Below are positions 46,075 to 55,654 of a stretch of DNA of 64,000 nt, one piece after another. The stretch comes from an uncultured Aquimarina sp. (GTDB taxonomy: Bacteria > Bacteroidota > Bacteroidia > Flavobacteriales > Flavobacteriaceae), in assembly GCA_947493035.1 (NCBI GenBank), contig CANLOW010000001.1, forward strand, positions 620,001 through 684,000, in the 5' to 3' direction. The position numbers and the translations under genes were made by a program. The notes under the pieces were generated by a model. The model did not search any database. It was not told the origin of the DNA and worked only from the letters and a program-made list of their open reading frames with translations. Position 1 is the first letter of the stretch, and the number at the start of each line of letters is the position of its first letter.

Positions 46075-46854
46075 ATGCAACTGACCATTCCTGAAGGAAA
46101 AAAAGTCTACTTCTCTTCTGACAACCACTTAGGAGCTCCTACTGCAGAAGCAAGCAGACCTAAAGAACAGAAATTTCTTCGTTGGTTAAATGAAATCAAA
46201 GAAGACTGTGGTGTTCTTTTTTTATTAGGAGACTTATTCGATTTTTGGGTAGAATATAAACGTGTTGTGCCTAAAGGATTTGTACGTATTTTAGGAAAGC
46301 TTGCCGAATTTACTGATGCGGGAATTCCTGTATTCTTTTTTGTGGGAAATCATGATTTATGGATGAATGGTTATTTTGAAGAAGAGTTAAATATTCCTGT
46401 ATATCAAAAACCTCAAGAGTTTACAATTAATGGCAAAAAATTCTTTATCGGACATGGAGATGGTTTAGGCCCTGGTGACAAAGGTTTCAAACGGATGAAA
46501 AAGATGTTTACCAATCCTGTTTGCCAGTGGTTATTTCGTTTTATACATCCAAATATTGGTATTTGGCTGGGGCATACGCTATCCACTAAAAACAAATTAA
46601 TATCTGGTGATGAAGATGTTATCTTTTTAGGAGAAGACAATGAATGGTTAGCCCAGTATTGTAAAAGAAAACTTTCTCAAGAGCATCGAGATCATTTTGT
46701 TTTTGGACACCGCCACCTACCTATGCAAATTCCTATGGAAAATAGTCTATATACTAATCTAGGTGATTGGTGCGGTCATTTTACCTACGCCACTTTTGAT
46801 GGAATACAAATGGAATTAAAGAAATTTGAGGAAAATCCAGAAAAACGTTCCTAA
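46075..46854 (+). CDS. lpxH: UDP-2,3-diacylglucosamine diphosphatase
   Basis: Metallophosphoesterase of lipid A synthesis, releasing UMP to give lipid X. From the ATG at 46075 (259 residues) the five metal motifs are present: SSDNHLG (14-20), GDLFDFW, GNHD, GHGDG and GHRHLP. The longer TTG frame from 46063 adds only four residues and is unlikely. Its presence confirms a Gram-negative outer membrane. Confidence 0.92.
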   Translation: MQLTIPEGKKVYFSSDNHLGAPTAEASRPKEQKFLRWLNEIKEDCGVLFLLGDLFDFWVEYKRVVPKGFVRILGKLAEFTDAGIPVFFFVGNHDLWMNGYFEEELNIPVYQKPQEFTINGKKFFIGHGDGLGPGDKGFKRMKKMFTNPVCQWLFRFIHPNIGIWLGHTLSTKNKLISGDEDVIFLGEDNEWLAQYCKRKLSQEHRDHFVFGHRHLPMQIPMENSLYTNLGDWCGHFTYATFDGIQMELKKFEENPEKRS

Positions 46855-46886
46855 TATCGAAAATCTTTATTCTATTAAATGATGAT

Positions 46887-46917
46887 AAATGTAAAGTTGA
46901 AAATTTGCTTTACATTT
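46887..46917 (+). terminator. Hairpin after lpxH
   Basis: AAATGTAAAG (46887-46896) pairs with CTTTACATTT (46908-46917). The following T-run is short, so this is only a possible terminator. Confidence 0.4.
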
Positions 46918-46965
46918 AAGCTAGTTTATTAAGCCAGACAAAAAATCTGGATCTAAATCTAAATT

Positions 46966-47889
46966 ATGAGCAGAAGTATCTATCTTCTATTTGCCTTTAG
47001 TATATGTCTATTGGTTTCTTGTAAGCCTTATCAATTGGACACAAAATCTGAAGATATGCAGTACACAGACTTTTCATCAAAACAAAAAAAATGGCAATCT
47101 AAAGACGGAAATATTGCTTATTTGGATGAGGGAAAAGGTGAAGTTATTTTATTGTTACATGGTATTCCTACATCTGGTTGGTTGTATCGTAAGTTAATTG
47201 ACCCATTAGTGAAAAGTGGACATCGCGTAATTATTCCCGATATGTTAGGATTCGGTAATAGTGATAGCCCAGATGGATACAAAACATATAGTAAAGAAGC
47301 ACATGCGCAACGTATTTTAGGCCTAATGAATCACTTAAAAATTGATCGTTGGCATCATGTAATGCACGATGCTGGAGGGTTATGGACTTGGGAGCTAGCT
47401 AAAATCGATCCCACCAAGTTTTCTAAATTATCTATTCTGAATACTATTATTTATAAAGAAGGATTTACCCCTCCTGTGAAATTTAGAAAAGGCTTGTTTG
47501 CTAAAGCAGTAACAGGAAGTTACCGAAGTAATACAAACCTTATGTTGAAAATGCTTTTTAAAAACGCTACTGATAATTGCGAGCTTTCGAAAGCAGATAT
47601 AGAAGGGTACAAAACTCCTTTGAAAAGCGGAAAGACAAAAGGAATCTATAAATTCTTCACCAAAAACACTAAAGAAATCCCCGATTACAGCTCTGTATTG
47701 AAAAGTCTTAATGTCCCTACACAAGTAATTTGGGGTACACATGACGATATTTTACATTGGCAACCCCAAAGTGGTAGAGTTAGTAGAGATCTTAATATAA
47801 AACCCGAAAACATTCATTTACTTGAAAAAAATCACTTCTTACAAGAAGAAGCTGTAGATGAATTAATTAAATATTTAAGTAATTTCTAA
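46966..47889 (+). CDS. Alpha/beta-hydrolase lipoprotein (epoxide hydrolase / haloalkane dehalogenase-like)
   Basis: A 307-residue exported hydrolase: signal peptide with lipobox LVSC, lipidated at Cys19. The oxyanion motif HGIPTSGW is at 65-72. The nucleophile elbow VMHDAGG places Asp135, not Ser, as nucleophile, the pattern of epoxide hydrolases and haloalkane dehalogenases. The residue after it is Ala rather than the Trp that stabilises halide in dehalogenases, which favours epoxide or other hydrolysis. The catalytic His is in EKNHFLQEE near the C-terminus. Substrate unknown. Confidence 0.85.
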   Translation: MSRSIYLLFAFSICLLVSCKPYQLDTKSEDMQYTDFSSKQKKWQSKDGNIAYLDEGKGEVILLLHGIPTSGWLYRKLIDPLVKSGHRVIIPDMLGFGNSDSPDGYKTYSKEAHAQRILGLMNHLKIDRWHHVMHDAGGLWTWELAKIDPTKFSKLSILNTIIYKEGFTPPVKFRKGLFAKAVTGSYRSNTNLMLKMLFKNATDNCELSKADIEGYKTPLKSGKTKGIYKFFTKNTKEIPDYSSVLKSLNVPTQVIWGTHDDILHWQPQSGRVSRDLNIKPENIHLLEKNHFLQEEAVDELIKYLSNF

Positions 47890-47986
47890 ATTTCTCTAGC
47901 AGAATAAGTACTATTTTAGTACTAAAATGCGTTAAGTAACTATTAAGGCACGGTATTTGAAAAACAATAAATAAAAAACCCATATC

Positions 47987-48388
47987 ATGAAAAAACTAAT
48001 TGTAGCCTCGTTATTATTTTTTGCCTCTCAAGGAATTTTTGCTCAGTATGACTGGTCAAAACTAAGCGAAGAATACTTAGAGATGTTCACAACAGCAGAA
48101 AGCATCTCAGAAGAAACTGATAAAATTTCTACAGACGATTCAGGTGTAACGATTCACGGACAAAATTTAGCATTGACTTTTCAACGTAAATTGATATTAA
48201 ATTCTACTAAAGATCATTTCAAATATTATTTAGTAAAAACGAATGGAAAGCCTATCAAATTAGATAAATTAAATACTGAAAAGGTATTAAGAAAATACAA
48301 AGCTGCTGTAGACGGTATTAAAGAAGATCTTGAAATCAACAGAGGAGCTCAAATTGAAGATATCTTAAGTAACTTCTTCACTAACTAA
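47987..48388 (+). CDS. Unknown small secreted protein
   Basis: A 133-residue protein with a clear signal peptide (1-19, ends GIFAQ). The mature part is acidic and lysine-rich with no motif I know. It ends with a short helix. It is a single gene followed by a strong terminator. Function unknown. Confidence 0.75.
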   Translation: MKKLIVASLLFFASQGIFAQYDWSKLSEEYLEMFTTAESISEETDKISTDDSGVTIHGQNLALTFQRKLILNSTKDHFKYYLVKTNGKPIKLDKLNTEKVLRKYKAAVDGIKEDLEINRGAQIEDILSNFFTN

Positions 48389-48410
48389 GAAGAACCTTTT
48401 AAAATATATA

Positions 48411-48446
48411 AGCCCTTTAAGTCATATAGATTTAAAGGGCTTTTTT
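48411..48446 (+). terminator. Intrinsic terminator
   Basis: AGCCCTTTAA (48411-48420) pairs with TTAAAGGGCT (48432-48441), followed by a T-run to 48446. Lies 23 bases after the stop of the small secreted protein gene. Confidence 0.9.
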
Positions 48447-48504
48447 ATGATTATTAGAATATCATAACTTTAGCTGATCCTAAACAAAGGATCAACTAAA
48501 TGGA

Positions 48505-48954
48505 TTAATTCCTAACTTTAATACTCCACGTAAATTTAAATTCAGCTACAACATCTCCAGATTCGTCAGTTCCGATACTATTTAATTCAAATGTATTAGA
48601 AGTATTATTTGTTATGGCAGTTTGGATTGCATTTTCAATCTTCTTCCCTTCATTACAAGAGAATATTATTTTTCCAACTGCCTTTTTAGTAAAAATAACT
48701 TCATTTTTAACAACCAATGAAGAAATACTTTTACCAGATGATTTAATTTTATTTATCAACATCAAACCACCTGCAAATTCAGCTGCCATTCCTTCTACAG
48801 CCCAAAACATACTCCCAAAAGGATTTTGATTAAGAAAGTCTAACTCTACTTTGGTTTTAAAAGTTTCATCATTATAACTTTCAAATCGGACTCCTGCAAT
48901 CCAAGCAATAGGAATTTGAGTTTGTAATATTTGATTAAATTCTTCTTTATTCAT
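48505..48954 (-). CDS. DUF4442 / hotdog-fold thioesterase-like protein
   Basis: A 149-residue protein with hotdog-fold layout: NPFGSMFWAVEGMAAEFAGGLM (residues about 44-65, broken here only for naming) forms the central helix, followed by strands ending AEFKFTWSIKVR. This matches DUF4442, related to PaaI-type acyl-CoA thioesterases. The usual catalytic Asp/Glu is not obvious, so activity is unproven. Transcribed alone. Confidence 0.78.
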   Translation of the reverse strand: MNKEEFNQILQTQIPIAWIAGVRFESYNDETFKTKVELDFLNQNPFGSMFWAVEGMAAEFAGGLMLINKIKSSGKSISSLVVKNEVIFTKKAVGKIIFSCNEGKKIENAIQTAITNNTSNTFELNSIGTDESGDVVAEFKFTWSIKVRN

Positions 48955-49037
48955 TATTTCTTGAGATTATTATACCTATTGCTCTGCCCATAAAGATTTA
49001 CTACAACTCTTTAATAAAATTTTAATTTCAAGGAAAA

Positions 49038-49073
49038 CCTTGGGGTATTATACCCTTTGGCGTTGTCAATAAA
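49038..49073 (+). repeat. ~36-bp dispersed repeat, copy 3
   Basis: CCTTGGGGTATTATACCC followed by TTTGGCGTTGTCAATAAA. This copy has the most complete palindromic centre (GGGTATTATACCC). It lies between the ctpA stop and the start of the DUF4442 gene. Confidence 0.7.
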
Positions 49074-49142
49074 CATCTTAAAATCTCAATCTATCTTGAA
49101 ATAACATCTCTATATTATCTGATTGTAGAAAAAACCAACAAA

Positions 49143-50777
49143 TCATTTCCCCAATATTTTATTATATCTAGACTGATCTAATAATACCATTTGCGCTTTC
49201 AATACCTCTTCGTTGTTTACTGCATGATTTTCTAACATCCCTTCGCGATAGTGATAATTCTTTAAAATTTGATCCGTTATCAGTATACTGATTTCTTTTT
49301 TATGTTCTAATAGTAAAGCTTCCTTTCTTCCTTTCAAAGATTTCTCTAAAGCCCTTAGGTTTGCATTTATTGTTTTGTCAAACTCTTCTTTTTCAGCAAC
49401 TATTTCCAAGTCTTCGATTAGGTTTTCTGTCTTTGTCTTGTACTCAAATTTCTCTTTCTTAAGAAATGCCAAAAAACCTTCATAATCTGAATCACTTAAT
49501 TGAAATTTCTTTACATCTACAGGTGAATGACTATAAGAATAATCTGTTGCAAAATTGAAAATCATACGCTCTTTTAATAACGCCCTCGCTATAGAGCTCA
49601 ACTTCTCTCTACCTACAACAACGTCTGGAAGCACTCCTCCTCCATCATAGACAGTCCTACCTTTATTTAACGTCTTAAAAGCCTTGTAATCTCCTTTTTG
49701 AGTTCGTACTGGACGACCATTCGCATCTCTATTCCAATAATCAAGGGACTGTACACATCTTCCCGAAGGAATAAAATACCTAGAAGTAGTGACCTTTAAT
49801 TGTGTATCATACTTTAATCTCTTAGTACTCTGTACCAAACCTTTTCCAAAGCTTCTAGAGCCAACAATGACTCCTCGATCTAAATCTTGGATTACTCCCG
49901 ATACAATTTCACTTGCAGAAGCACTTCTTCCATTTACTAGTACCGCTAATGGGATATCTAAATCTACTGGTGCTTTTTTAGTTTTGTATGTTTTTACATT
50001 TCCTGGAATCACAGACTCTGTATTCACAATAAGCTGCCCTTTTGGAATAAAAATATTGCATACATTAACCGCTTCTGTTAATAGACCTCCTGGGTTACCT
50101 CTGAGGTCTAAAATAACCTTCGTTGCGCCTCTTTGTTTCAATTCTTTCAATGCATCTATTGTTTGAGAAGAGGCTTTCTTATTAAACTTCTGCAAAACGA
50201 TATAACCAATATTATCACTCAATAATTCATAATAAGGCACCGCATCCACATCAATACGTCCTCTGGTGATTTTAGTTGTTTTGAGTTGTCCTTGTCGTTT
50301 AAATTTTAACAAGACATCGGTACCCACTTCCCCTTTTAATAAATCCTTTGCATCGCCTTTGAAATCAGAGACTAAAATGTCATCAATTTGAATGATTTCA
50401 TCACCTGCTTTCATACCTGCTGCGTCTGCTGGAAAATCTTGATAAGGTTCTGAAATAAATAATTGTCTTTTCTTCGTAAATACCCCCGAACCAATACCTG
50501 TATATTCGCCACTTTGACGAATTTTAGAATCTAGGATATCTTTTTCAGTACGAAATTTAGTGTACGGATCTAATTCTTTAGTAATTCCTTTAATGGCTTT
50601 ACTCATCAAATCTCCTGGATTCAGCGGGTCTACATAATTCTGATTTAGCTTTTCATAAAAGGATACGAAAATCTCAATCTGTTTACTAATTTCAAATCCA
50701 TCACTCTTTAATCCAAAACTGGAAAAACCTAAAAAAGCTAATAATATACTAGCACTTATAATCAAGGTACGTTTCAT
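49143..50777 (-). CDS. S41 family carboxy-terminal processing peptidase
   Basis: Periplasmic tail-specific protease of 544 residues from the ATG at 50777. The signal or anchor helix is at 5-22, the PDZ domain about 90-170 (IGSGVF, GMKAGDEIIQIDD) and the catalytic domain about 180-370. The Ser/Lys dyad motifs are present: SASASE (285-290) with the nucleophile, and FGKGLVQS with Lys312. A long helical C-terminal extension (400-544) follows. The longer frame to 50804 would overlap rnpA; starting at 50777 leaves 5 bases, so the two are probably co-transcribed. Confidence 0.92.
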   Translation of the reverse strand: MKRTLIISASILLAFLGFSSFGLKSDGFEISKQIEIFVSFYEKLNQNYVDPLNPGDLMSKAIKGITKELDPYTKFRTEKDILDSKIRQSGEYTGIGSGVFTKKRQLFISEPYQDFPADAAGMKAGDEIIQIDDILVSDFKGDAKDLLKGEVGTDVLLKFKRQGQLKTTKITRGRIDVDAVPYYELLSDNIGYIVLQKFNKKASSQTIDALKELKQRGATKVILDLRGNPGGLLTEAVNVCNIFIPKGQLIVNTESVIPGNVKTYKTKKAPVDLDIPLAVLVNGRSASASEIVSGVIQDLDRGVIVGSRSFGKGLVQSTKRLKYDTQLKVTTSRYFIPSGRCVQSLDYWNRDANGRPVRTQKGDYKAFKTLNKGRTVYDGGGVLPDVVVGREKLSSIARALLKERMIFNFATDYSYSHSPVDVKKFQLSDSDYEGFLAFLKKEKFEYKTKTENLIEDLEIVAEKEEFDKTINANLRALEKSLKGRKEALLLEHKKEISILITDQILKNYHYREGMLENHAVNNEEVLKAQMVLLDQSRYNKILGK

Positions 50778-50782
50778 ATGCT

Positions 50783-51148
50783 TTACTCCTTCTTTTCTTG
50801 CCATTTCTTAGCTACTTTTTTTAAAGCCTTGTTTACTAGTTGATAATCTGGCAGTTCTTTCCCAATAAAAATAAACATTAATACATAGCTATCTCCGCTT
50901 TCTTCAGTAAAAAGCACTTTATTCTTTCTAAAATTTTCTCTTAATAACCTTTTTACACGGTTTCGATCGACAGCAGTTTTAAAATTGCGTTTACTTACAG
51001 AAAACCCTACTTTATAAGGAACCTCTAATACGCAAGGCATATAAGCTAGTAGTAATGGGTATGCTTTAATTGACTTCCCTTCTGCAAATAATGTGGCTAT
51101 TTGTTTTTGGCTTTTCAGTTTTAATATGGTAGGTAGCTTCTCGTTCAC
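50783..51148 (-). CDS. rnpA: Ribonuclease P protein component
   Basis: Protein subunit that helps the catalytic RNA cut 5' leaders from tRNA precursors. The 121-residue protein shows FAEGKSIKAYPLLL, KVGFSVSKRNFKTAVDRNRVKRLLRE broken across the RNR signature (about residues 60-73) and the C-terminal helix. The start shown is a GTG, preceded within a few bases by the box TACTTTTG (51160-51153), so the true 5' end is uncertain. rpmH is not adjacent. Confidence 0.94.
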   Translation of the reverse strand: MNEKLPTILKLKSQKQIATLFAEGKSIKAYPLLLAYMPCVLEVPYKVGFSVSKRNFKTAVDRNRVKRLLRENFRKNKVLFTEESGDSYVLMFIFIGKELPDYQLVNKALKKVAKKWQEKKE

Positions 51149-51341
51149 GTAACAAAAGTATTGTTTTTACATAGGTTATCGCTTATAAAAGCAGTGTCAT
51201 TACTAATCTGACAAAAAGTTAAAATGCTATTATGTTAATATCCTACCTCCAAGTAAGATTAGGAAATACTTCTTTAGTATTATTAGTAAACCAACTCATG
51301 ATATGCCCACGATTATTACATCTTTAGCTCTCTAAATAAAA

Positions 51342-53138
51342 TTACTTTACTACAAATACATCATTTTTTGAATTGACATCTGCTATTCTACCAGATGAAT
51401 TCAATCTTACCTCTTTTATCTTTTTTTTCTTTACAGGAATTTCAAAACTATAAGTAGGATATGCCCATGCCCAATCCGATAATAGTTTCTCTTGTGACTT
51501 TAATGGACGATTCCCTCTCATCATCCTTAAAGGAATTAAAAAGTGTTCTTTACTTCCTTTTTTATAAATCACCTCAACTGTCATTGGTGCTGGCATTAGT
51601 CCTATTCGTTGTAAAGAAATCTTAGTTTTATTGTTTTCTTGATCTACTGCTGAAATTCCATAATCAATAGTATTTGTTGTTCTCGTCCAATCTTGCAAAT
51701 ACCAATCAAGCTCTAGACCACTTACTTTCTCTGCAACACGAATAAAATCATTTGGCTTTGGATGTTTAAATTTCCACTGTTGATAGTATGTTCTCAAGGT
51801 TTTTGCTAATATTTCATCACCAATAATACCTCCTAATTGGTCTAAAAAAATAGATCCTTTTGAATATGCAGAAATTCCATAAGCATAATTGTATTTATAA
51901 CGATCAGCATGAGTAGTCTGTGGCTGTTCAGCTCCTGAATCTACCAATTGAATATATCCTTTGTAACTAGACTCATTAGGGAAATCTTTGTTTTTATTCA
52001 TTACATAATCTTCGGATAGCGTTGAAATATAAGTCGTAAACCCTTCATCCATCCACTCGTAATTCGCTTCGTCAGTCCCTATGATATGTTGAAACCAAGC
52101 ATGAGCCATTTCATGAGCTGTAACACCGACCAAACTTCCAAAATTTCTATCTCCAGTGATTAAAGTACACATTGCATATTCCATTCCTCCATCACCACCT
52201 TGGATGATCGAATATTGTGGGTAAGGGTAAGGCCCTATATGAGTTTCATAAAAATCCATCAACTTTAAAGCTATAGGTTGTAATTTTTTCCAATTTTCCC
52301 TAATCTTTGGTTCATTTTGATAGTAAAAATGCATTTTTTTACCATTACCAAAAGTCTGTACATCATGTACATAATCAGGATCTGCTGCCCATGCAAAATC
52401 ATGAATTCCTTCTCCTTTAAAATGCCAAGTCCTTTTATTTTCATTAGTATTTGAACCCTGAGCGGAGCCGAAGGGTTGAAGTACGCCTGTACCTCCTATA
52501 CTATATTTAGAATCGATTTCAATTTTCACATCATAATTTCCAAAAGGACTAAAAAACTCTCTTCCGATATATGGATTTGCATGCCAGCCACGCTCATCAT
52601 AAGCGGCAATTTTTGGAAACCATTGGGTCATAGAATATGAAATACCTTCTTTGTTATTTCTACCCGATCGACGAATTTGTTTTGGTATTTGCCCTTCAAA
52701 ATCTAATTGAAAACGGACTTCCTCTTTGGGTAAAATAAATGATTTCAAAGCAACCTCAACAATGGTTCCTTTGACCTCATAGTCTAATTTTTGACCGTTT
52801 AGTGTAAAATTATCTATTTCTAGATATCCTCTTTCAGAAGGTTTTAGTTTAGAAATACGATCGCCCACTCTTTTGTCAGCATCTCTAATCGTTAATGAAC
52901 GTATATCCATTTCACTACCAGGCTGAAAAGCATTAAAGTATAGATGAAAAAATACTTTTTTCAAGGTATCTGGAGAATTATTTGCATACTTTATTTCTTC
53001 TTTTCCTGAATATTGATGCTTTTCTACATCAACTTTCACTTGCATTGTATAATCTGCTTTTTGTTGCCAATATGAAGGATTGGGTTGAGCAAAACAAAGA
53101 CTTGAAATACAGAATATAAAAAGTAAACTTAGGCGCAT
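51342..53138 (-). CDS. M1 family metallopeptidase (aminopeptidase)
   Basis: Exported zinc aminopeptidase of 598 residues with a signal peptide (1-17). The exopeptidase motif is GGMEYAM, the zinc site HEMAHAWFQH starts at residue 342, and the third ligand Glu lies in WMDEGFTTY. A segment near residue 225 (LQPFGSAQGSN) is encoded by a GC-rich palindrome that looks inserted in frame; it lies outside the catalytic core, so activity should be retained. It shares a 15-base gap with the AlkB gene upstream, which runs the same way. Confidence 0.92.
   Translation of the reverse strand: MRLSLLFIFCISSLCFAQPNPSYWQQKADYTMQVKVDVEKHQYSGKEEIKYANNSPDTLKKVFFHLYFNAFQPGSEMDIRSLTIRDADKRVGDRISKLKPSERGYLEIDNFTLNGQKLDYEVKGTIVEVALKSFILPKEEVRFQLDFEGQIPKQIRRSGRNNKEGISYSMTQWFPKIAAYDERGWHANPYIGREFFSPFGNYDVKIEIDSKYSIGGTGVLQPFGSAQGSNTNENKRTWHFKGEGIHDFAWAADPDYVHDVQTFGNGKKMHFYYQNEPKIRENWKKLQPIALKLMDFYETHIGPYPYPQYSIIQGGDGGMEYAMCTLITGDRNFGSLVGVTAHEMAHAWFQHIIGTDEANYEWMDEGFTTYISTLSEDYVMNKNKDFPNESSYKGYIQLVDSGAEQPQTTHADRYKYNYAYGISAYSKGSIFLDQLGGIIGDEILAKTLRTYYQQWKFKHPKPNDFIRVAEKVSGLELDWYLQDWTRTTNTIDYGISAVDQENNKTKISLQRIGLMPAPMTVEVIYKKGSKEHFLIPLRMMRGNRPLKSQEKLLSDWAWAYPTYSFEIPVKKKKIKEVRLNSSGRIADVNSKNDVFVVK
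52454..52477. repeat. 24-bp palindromic element inserted in frame in the M1 peptidase gene
   Basis: AACCCTGAGCGG followed by AGCCGAAGGGTT. The ends AACCCT and AGGGTT are complementary and the core is far richer in G+C than the gene around it. I recall sequences of the form CCCTTCGGCTCCGCTCAGGG as widely dispersed repeats in bacterial genomes. Confidence 0.65.
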
Positions 53139-53153
53139 AATGGTAGTAATTTC

Positions 53154-53741
53154 TTATTGAAAACTGGCTTCTCTAAAGGTAATGTTGATTCTCCCTTTTT
53201 TATATTTTGGATCTTTTGGTAAACTATGTACATAATGGGATTGACAATACTTTCCCATCAATAATAGACTTCCATCTTCTAATTCCATAGAATAAACGGT
53301 ATCATCTATTTCTGATTTAAAACAAAACTCACGCACTTCTCCTAAACTAATCGATGGCAACAACGTATCCTCACCTGAAGTCTGTTGATCGTTATGATAA
53401 GGCGCAAAAAAATTACCATCTGGATAAAATAAACACATGGCTAAATCGAAAGATCTTCCCGTAAAATCTTCAACCTTATTTTTAAGGTCTTTCATAATAC
53501 CACTCCAAACATAATTTTTACCATGAATAGATTCTGGGTGACTATTATTATCTAATAGCTCTTGAGTAGTAAAAAGAAACTTAAAACTATCTGTTTCTAT
53601 CAACTGCCCTCCTGCCAAAATCGTCAATTGAGACTCGTGAAGGCGATACGTATTAATCAAAACATCGTACAAAGCAATGGCTTCTTCCTTGGTTAGGAAA
53701 TTAGAAAAATAATCGACTTCGCAATCTAAAGGTAATTTCAT
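53154..53741 (-). CDS. Alpha-ketoglutarate-dependent dioxygenase, AlkB family
   Basis: Fe(II)/2-oxoglutarate oxygenase likely to repair alkylated DNA or RNA bases. The 195-residue protein keeps the iron ligands His116-x-Asp118 (YHNDQ) and His172 (VHSLP), and the 2-oxoglutarate-binding Arg184 and Arg190 in GRINITFR. It resembles the short ALKBH2/3-like bacterial forms. It lies upstream of the M1 peptidase and downstream of the S8 peptidase on the same strand. Confidence 0.92.
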   Translation of the reverse strand: MKLPLDCEVDYFSNFLTKEEAIALYDVLINTYRLHESQLTILAGGQLIETDSFKFLFTTQELLDNNSHPESIHGKNYVWSGIMKDLKNKVEDFTGRSFDLAMCLFYPDGNFFAPYHNDQQTSGEDTLLPSISLGEVREFCFKSEIDDTVYSMELEDGSLLLMGKYCQSHYVHSLPKDPKYKKGRINITFREASFQ

Positions 53742-53787
53742 GAATAAAAAAAGTTAAATGACACATCACATCTTGTACTTAAATGTG

Positions 53788-55461
53788 TTAAAAATGCCTC
53801 CCCAATCGATCAGCCATCAAAATAGCATTGTATAAGTTTACCATTTTACCTGACTTCGATATATTCCTGAATTTATCTTTTTTATCATCACCCAAACCAA
53901 CATTCGTTGCCGAGTCATTACCACTTTCTAAAATAATTTGCTTGACTTGCTTAGCAGAAAGTAAAGGAAAATAAGATCGAAGTACCGCAGCTACACCAGC
54001 AACAGCAGGAGCAGCCATCGAAGTACCTTGTAAATATTTATACTTATTTAACGGGATGGTAGAATAAATTTTAACTCCAGGAGCAAATACATCTACATTC
54101 TGTTTCCCATAGTTTGAAAATGAAGCTACTAATTGTGGTCCATATTCATAATTTAAAGCACCAACGGTTATAAAATTATCGGATATTTCAGGTATGGTTA
54201 GCGTTTGATCATTAGGGTACACATTTCTACCATCTAGATTGTGTCCATCATTACCCGCAGCATTAACAATTAATACATCTTTTGATGCCGCATATTTGAT
54301 AGCATCTCTTACCCAATCCGAATGCGGAGAAAAATATTTTCCGAAACTAGTATTGATCACCCAAGCTCCATTATCAACAGCATATCTAATCGCTAATGCT
54401 ATGTCTTTATCATACTCGTCTCCATCAGGTACAGCACGCACGGGCATAATTTTTACATTTTGAGCTACCCCTTTTATCCCTTTATGGTTTTTACGATTGG
54501 CAGCAATAATACCTGCTACGTGAGTTCCATGTTTGGCATCTTTCAATTTCGGATCTGGCCCACCAACCTGATTATTTCCATAACTAGTTTTTGTAATATC
54601 ATTTTCGTTATCACCAAGCTTTGTCTTTCTAGCTCTCAAACTTATATTAAAATGTATGTCTTCTCTTTCTTTAAGGTCATTTACATCTTCTTCCAATACC
54701 GCTACAAAATCAGAAAATGTATCTCCTGGTTCTACATTAGGAAATAAGCCTACAATCATTCGTTGATATTCTTGCTCCTGCTGTGTCATAGGTGTAAGCT
54801 TTTGCACTTCAGCAGAAGTAAAATTCTTTTTTCCTGTTTTCTTAATGGCATAAGCGTTTGCCCCTTCAAGTTTTTGTAATATGGGTTGGTATTGCTCTAA
54901 CAGTTTTTGATTTTCTTGAGATTCTTTATGATATTCCTGTTTAGCAGCCTCATAGATTTGAAATGCCTCCCTTTCTTTTCCAGAAAACATGCCAAGGCTT
55001 TTTCCTTCGAACCGTGCTCTATTATCTCTAACGATACGTACATATTCCATGTTCTCTCCAATGATATTTCCTAAGAAATTCCATCCATGTACATCATCTA
55101 CATAGCCATTTCTATCATCGTCAATTCCGTTATTCGGTTTTTCCTTTCTATTTGTCCAAATTTTACCTTTAAGGTCTTCGTGATTGATATCAATTCCACT
55201 ATCTATAACAGCTACAATGATGGTGTTACTCTTACGATGTTTTAATAACTCATCATAAGCGCGATCAACACTCATCCCAGGAATAGTATCTAAAGACAGA
55301 TCAGAATGCGTCCAATTTTTCAATTGGTTTTCTGTAACCTCAGAAATTTTTAAAGGAAGCTTATCTATATTTTCTTCAGGAATATCGACTAAAGTGGGAG
55401 CTGTGGAGAAACAACTTGATAATAATACAGAACATCCTATCGTTATTATTCCTCTTTTCAT
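53788..55461 (-). CDS. S8 (subtilisin) family peptidase lipoprotein with large insertion
   Basis: Exported lipoprotein protease of 558 residues; lipobox LSSC with Cys17. The catalytic triad is Asp87 (VIDSGID), His311 (HGTHVAG) and Ser481 (GTSMAAP). The spacing between Asp and His is about 220 residues, against a few tens in classic subtilisins; residues about 131-308 form a charged, partly coiled-coil insertion. The longer frame to 55554 is unlikely because its start would precede or overlap the promoter box at 55552-55559. Confidence 0.9.
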   Translation of the reverse strand: MKRGIITIGCSVLLSSCFSTAPTLVDIPEENIDKLPLKISEVTENQLKNWTHSDLSLDTIPGMSVDRAYDELLKHRKSNTIIVAVIDSGIDINHEDLKGKIWTNRKEKPNNGIDDDRNGYVDDVHGWNFLGNIIGENMEYVRIVRDNRARFEGKSLGMFSGKEREAFQIYEAAKQEYHKESQENQKLLEQYQPILQKLEGANAYAIKKTGKKNFTSAEVQKLTPMTQQEQEYQRMIVGLFPNVEPGDTFSDFVAVLEEDVNDLKEREDIHFNISLRARKTKLGDNENDITKTSYGNNQVGGPDPKLKDAKHGTHVAGIIAANRKNHKGIKGVAQNVKIMPVRAVPDGDEYDKDIALAIRYAVDNGAWVINTSFGKYFSPHSDWVRDAIKYAASKDVLIVNAAGNDGHNLDGRNVYPNDQTLTIPEISDNFITVGALNYEYGPQLVASFSNYGKQNVDVFAPGVKIYSTIPLNKYKYLQGTSMAAPAVAGVAAVLRSYFPLLSAKQVKQIILESGNDSATNVGLGDDKKDKFRNISKSGKMVNLYNAILMADRLGRHF

Positions 55462-55551
55462 AATCTGATTCCCTATCATGTATTTTATTTTAGATTTTTT
55501 TATACGAAAGTGTTTCAATGAGAAAGCTGTTAAAAAACTATACATTTCAAT

Positions 55552-55559
55552 CAAAAATA
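55552..55559 (-). promoter_or_regulatory. -7 promoter box TATTTTTG for the S8 peptidase
   Basis: Minus-strand TATTTTTG matches TAnnTTTG and gives a leader of about 85 bases to the ATG at 55461. Confidence 0.45.
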
Positions 55560-55654
55560 ACCTTTTTCAATCAGATTTGTGACATTTTAAAACTTATTGA
55601 AAAAGAATTGCTAGAGGGAGTTTTGTATTTTTAACCCTCAACTAAAAAGTGCAC

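Noticed and set aside
47428..47742. 104-residue open frame antisense to the alpha/beta-hydrolase lipoprotein
   Set aside because: Shadow frame; the opposite strand has signal peptide and catalytic motifs.
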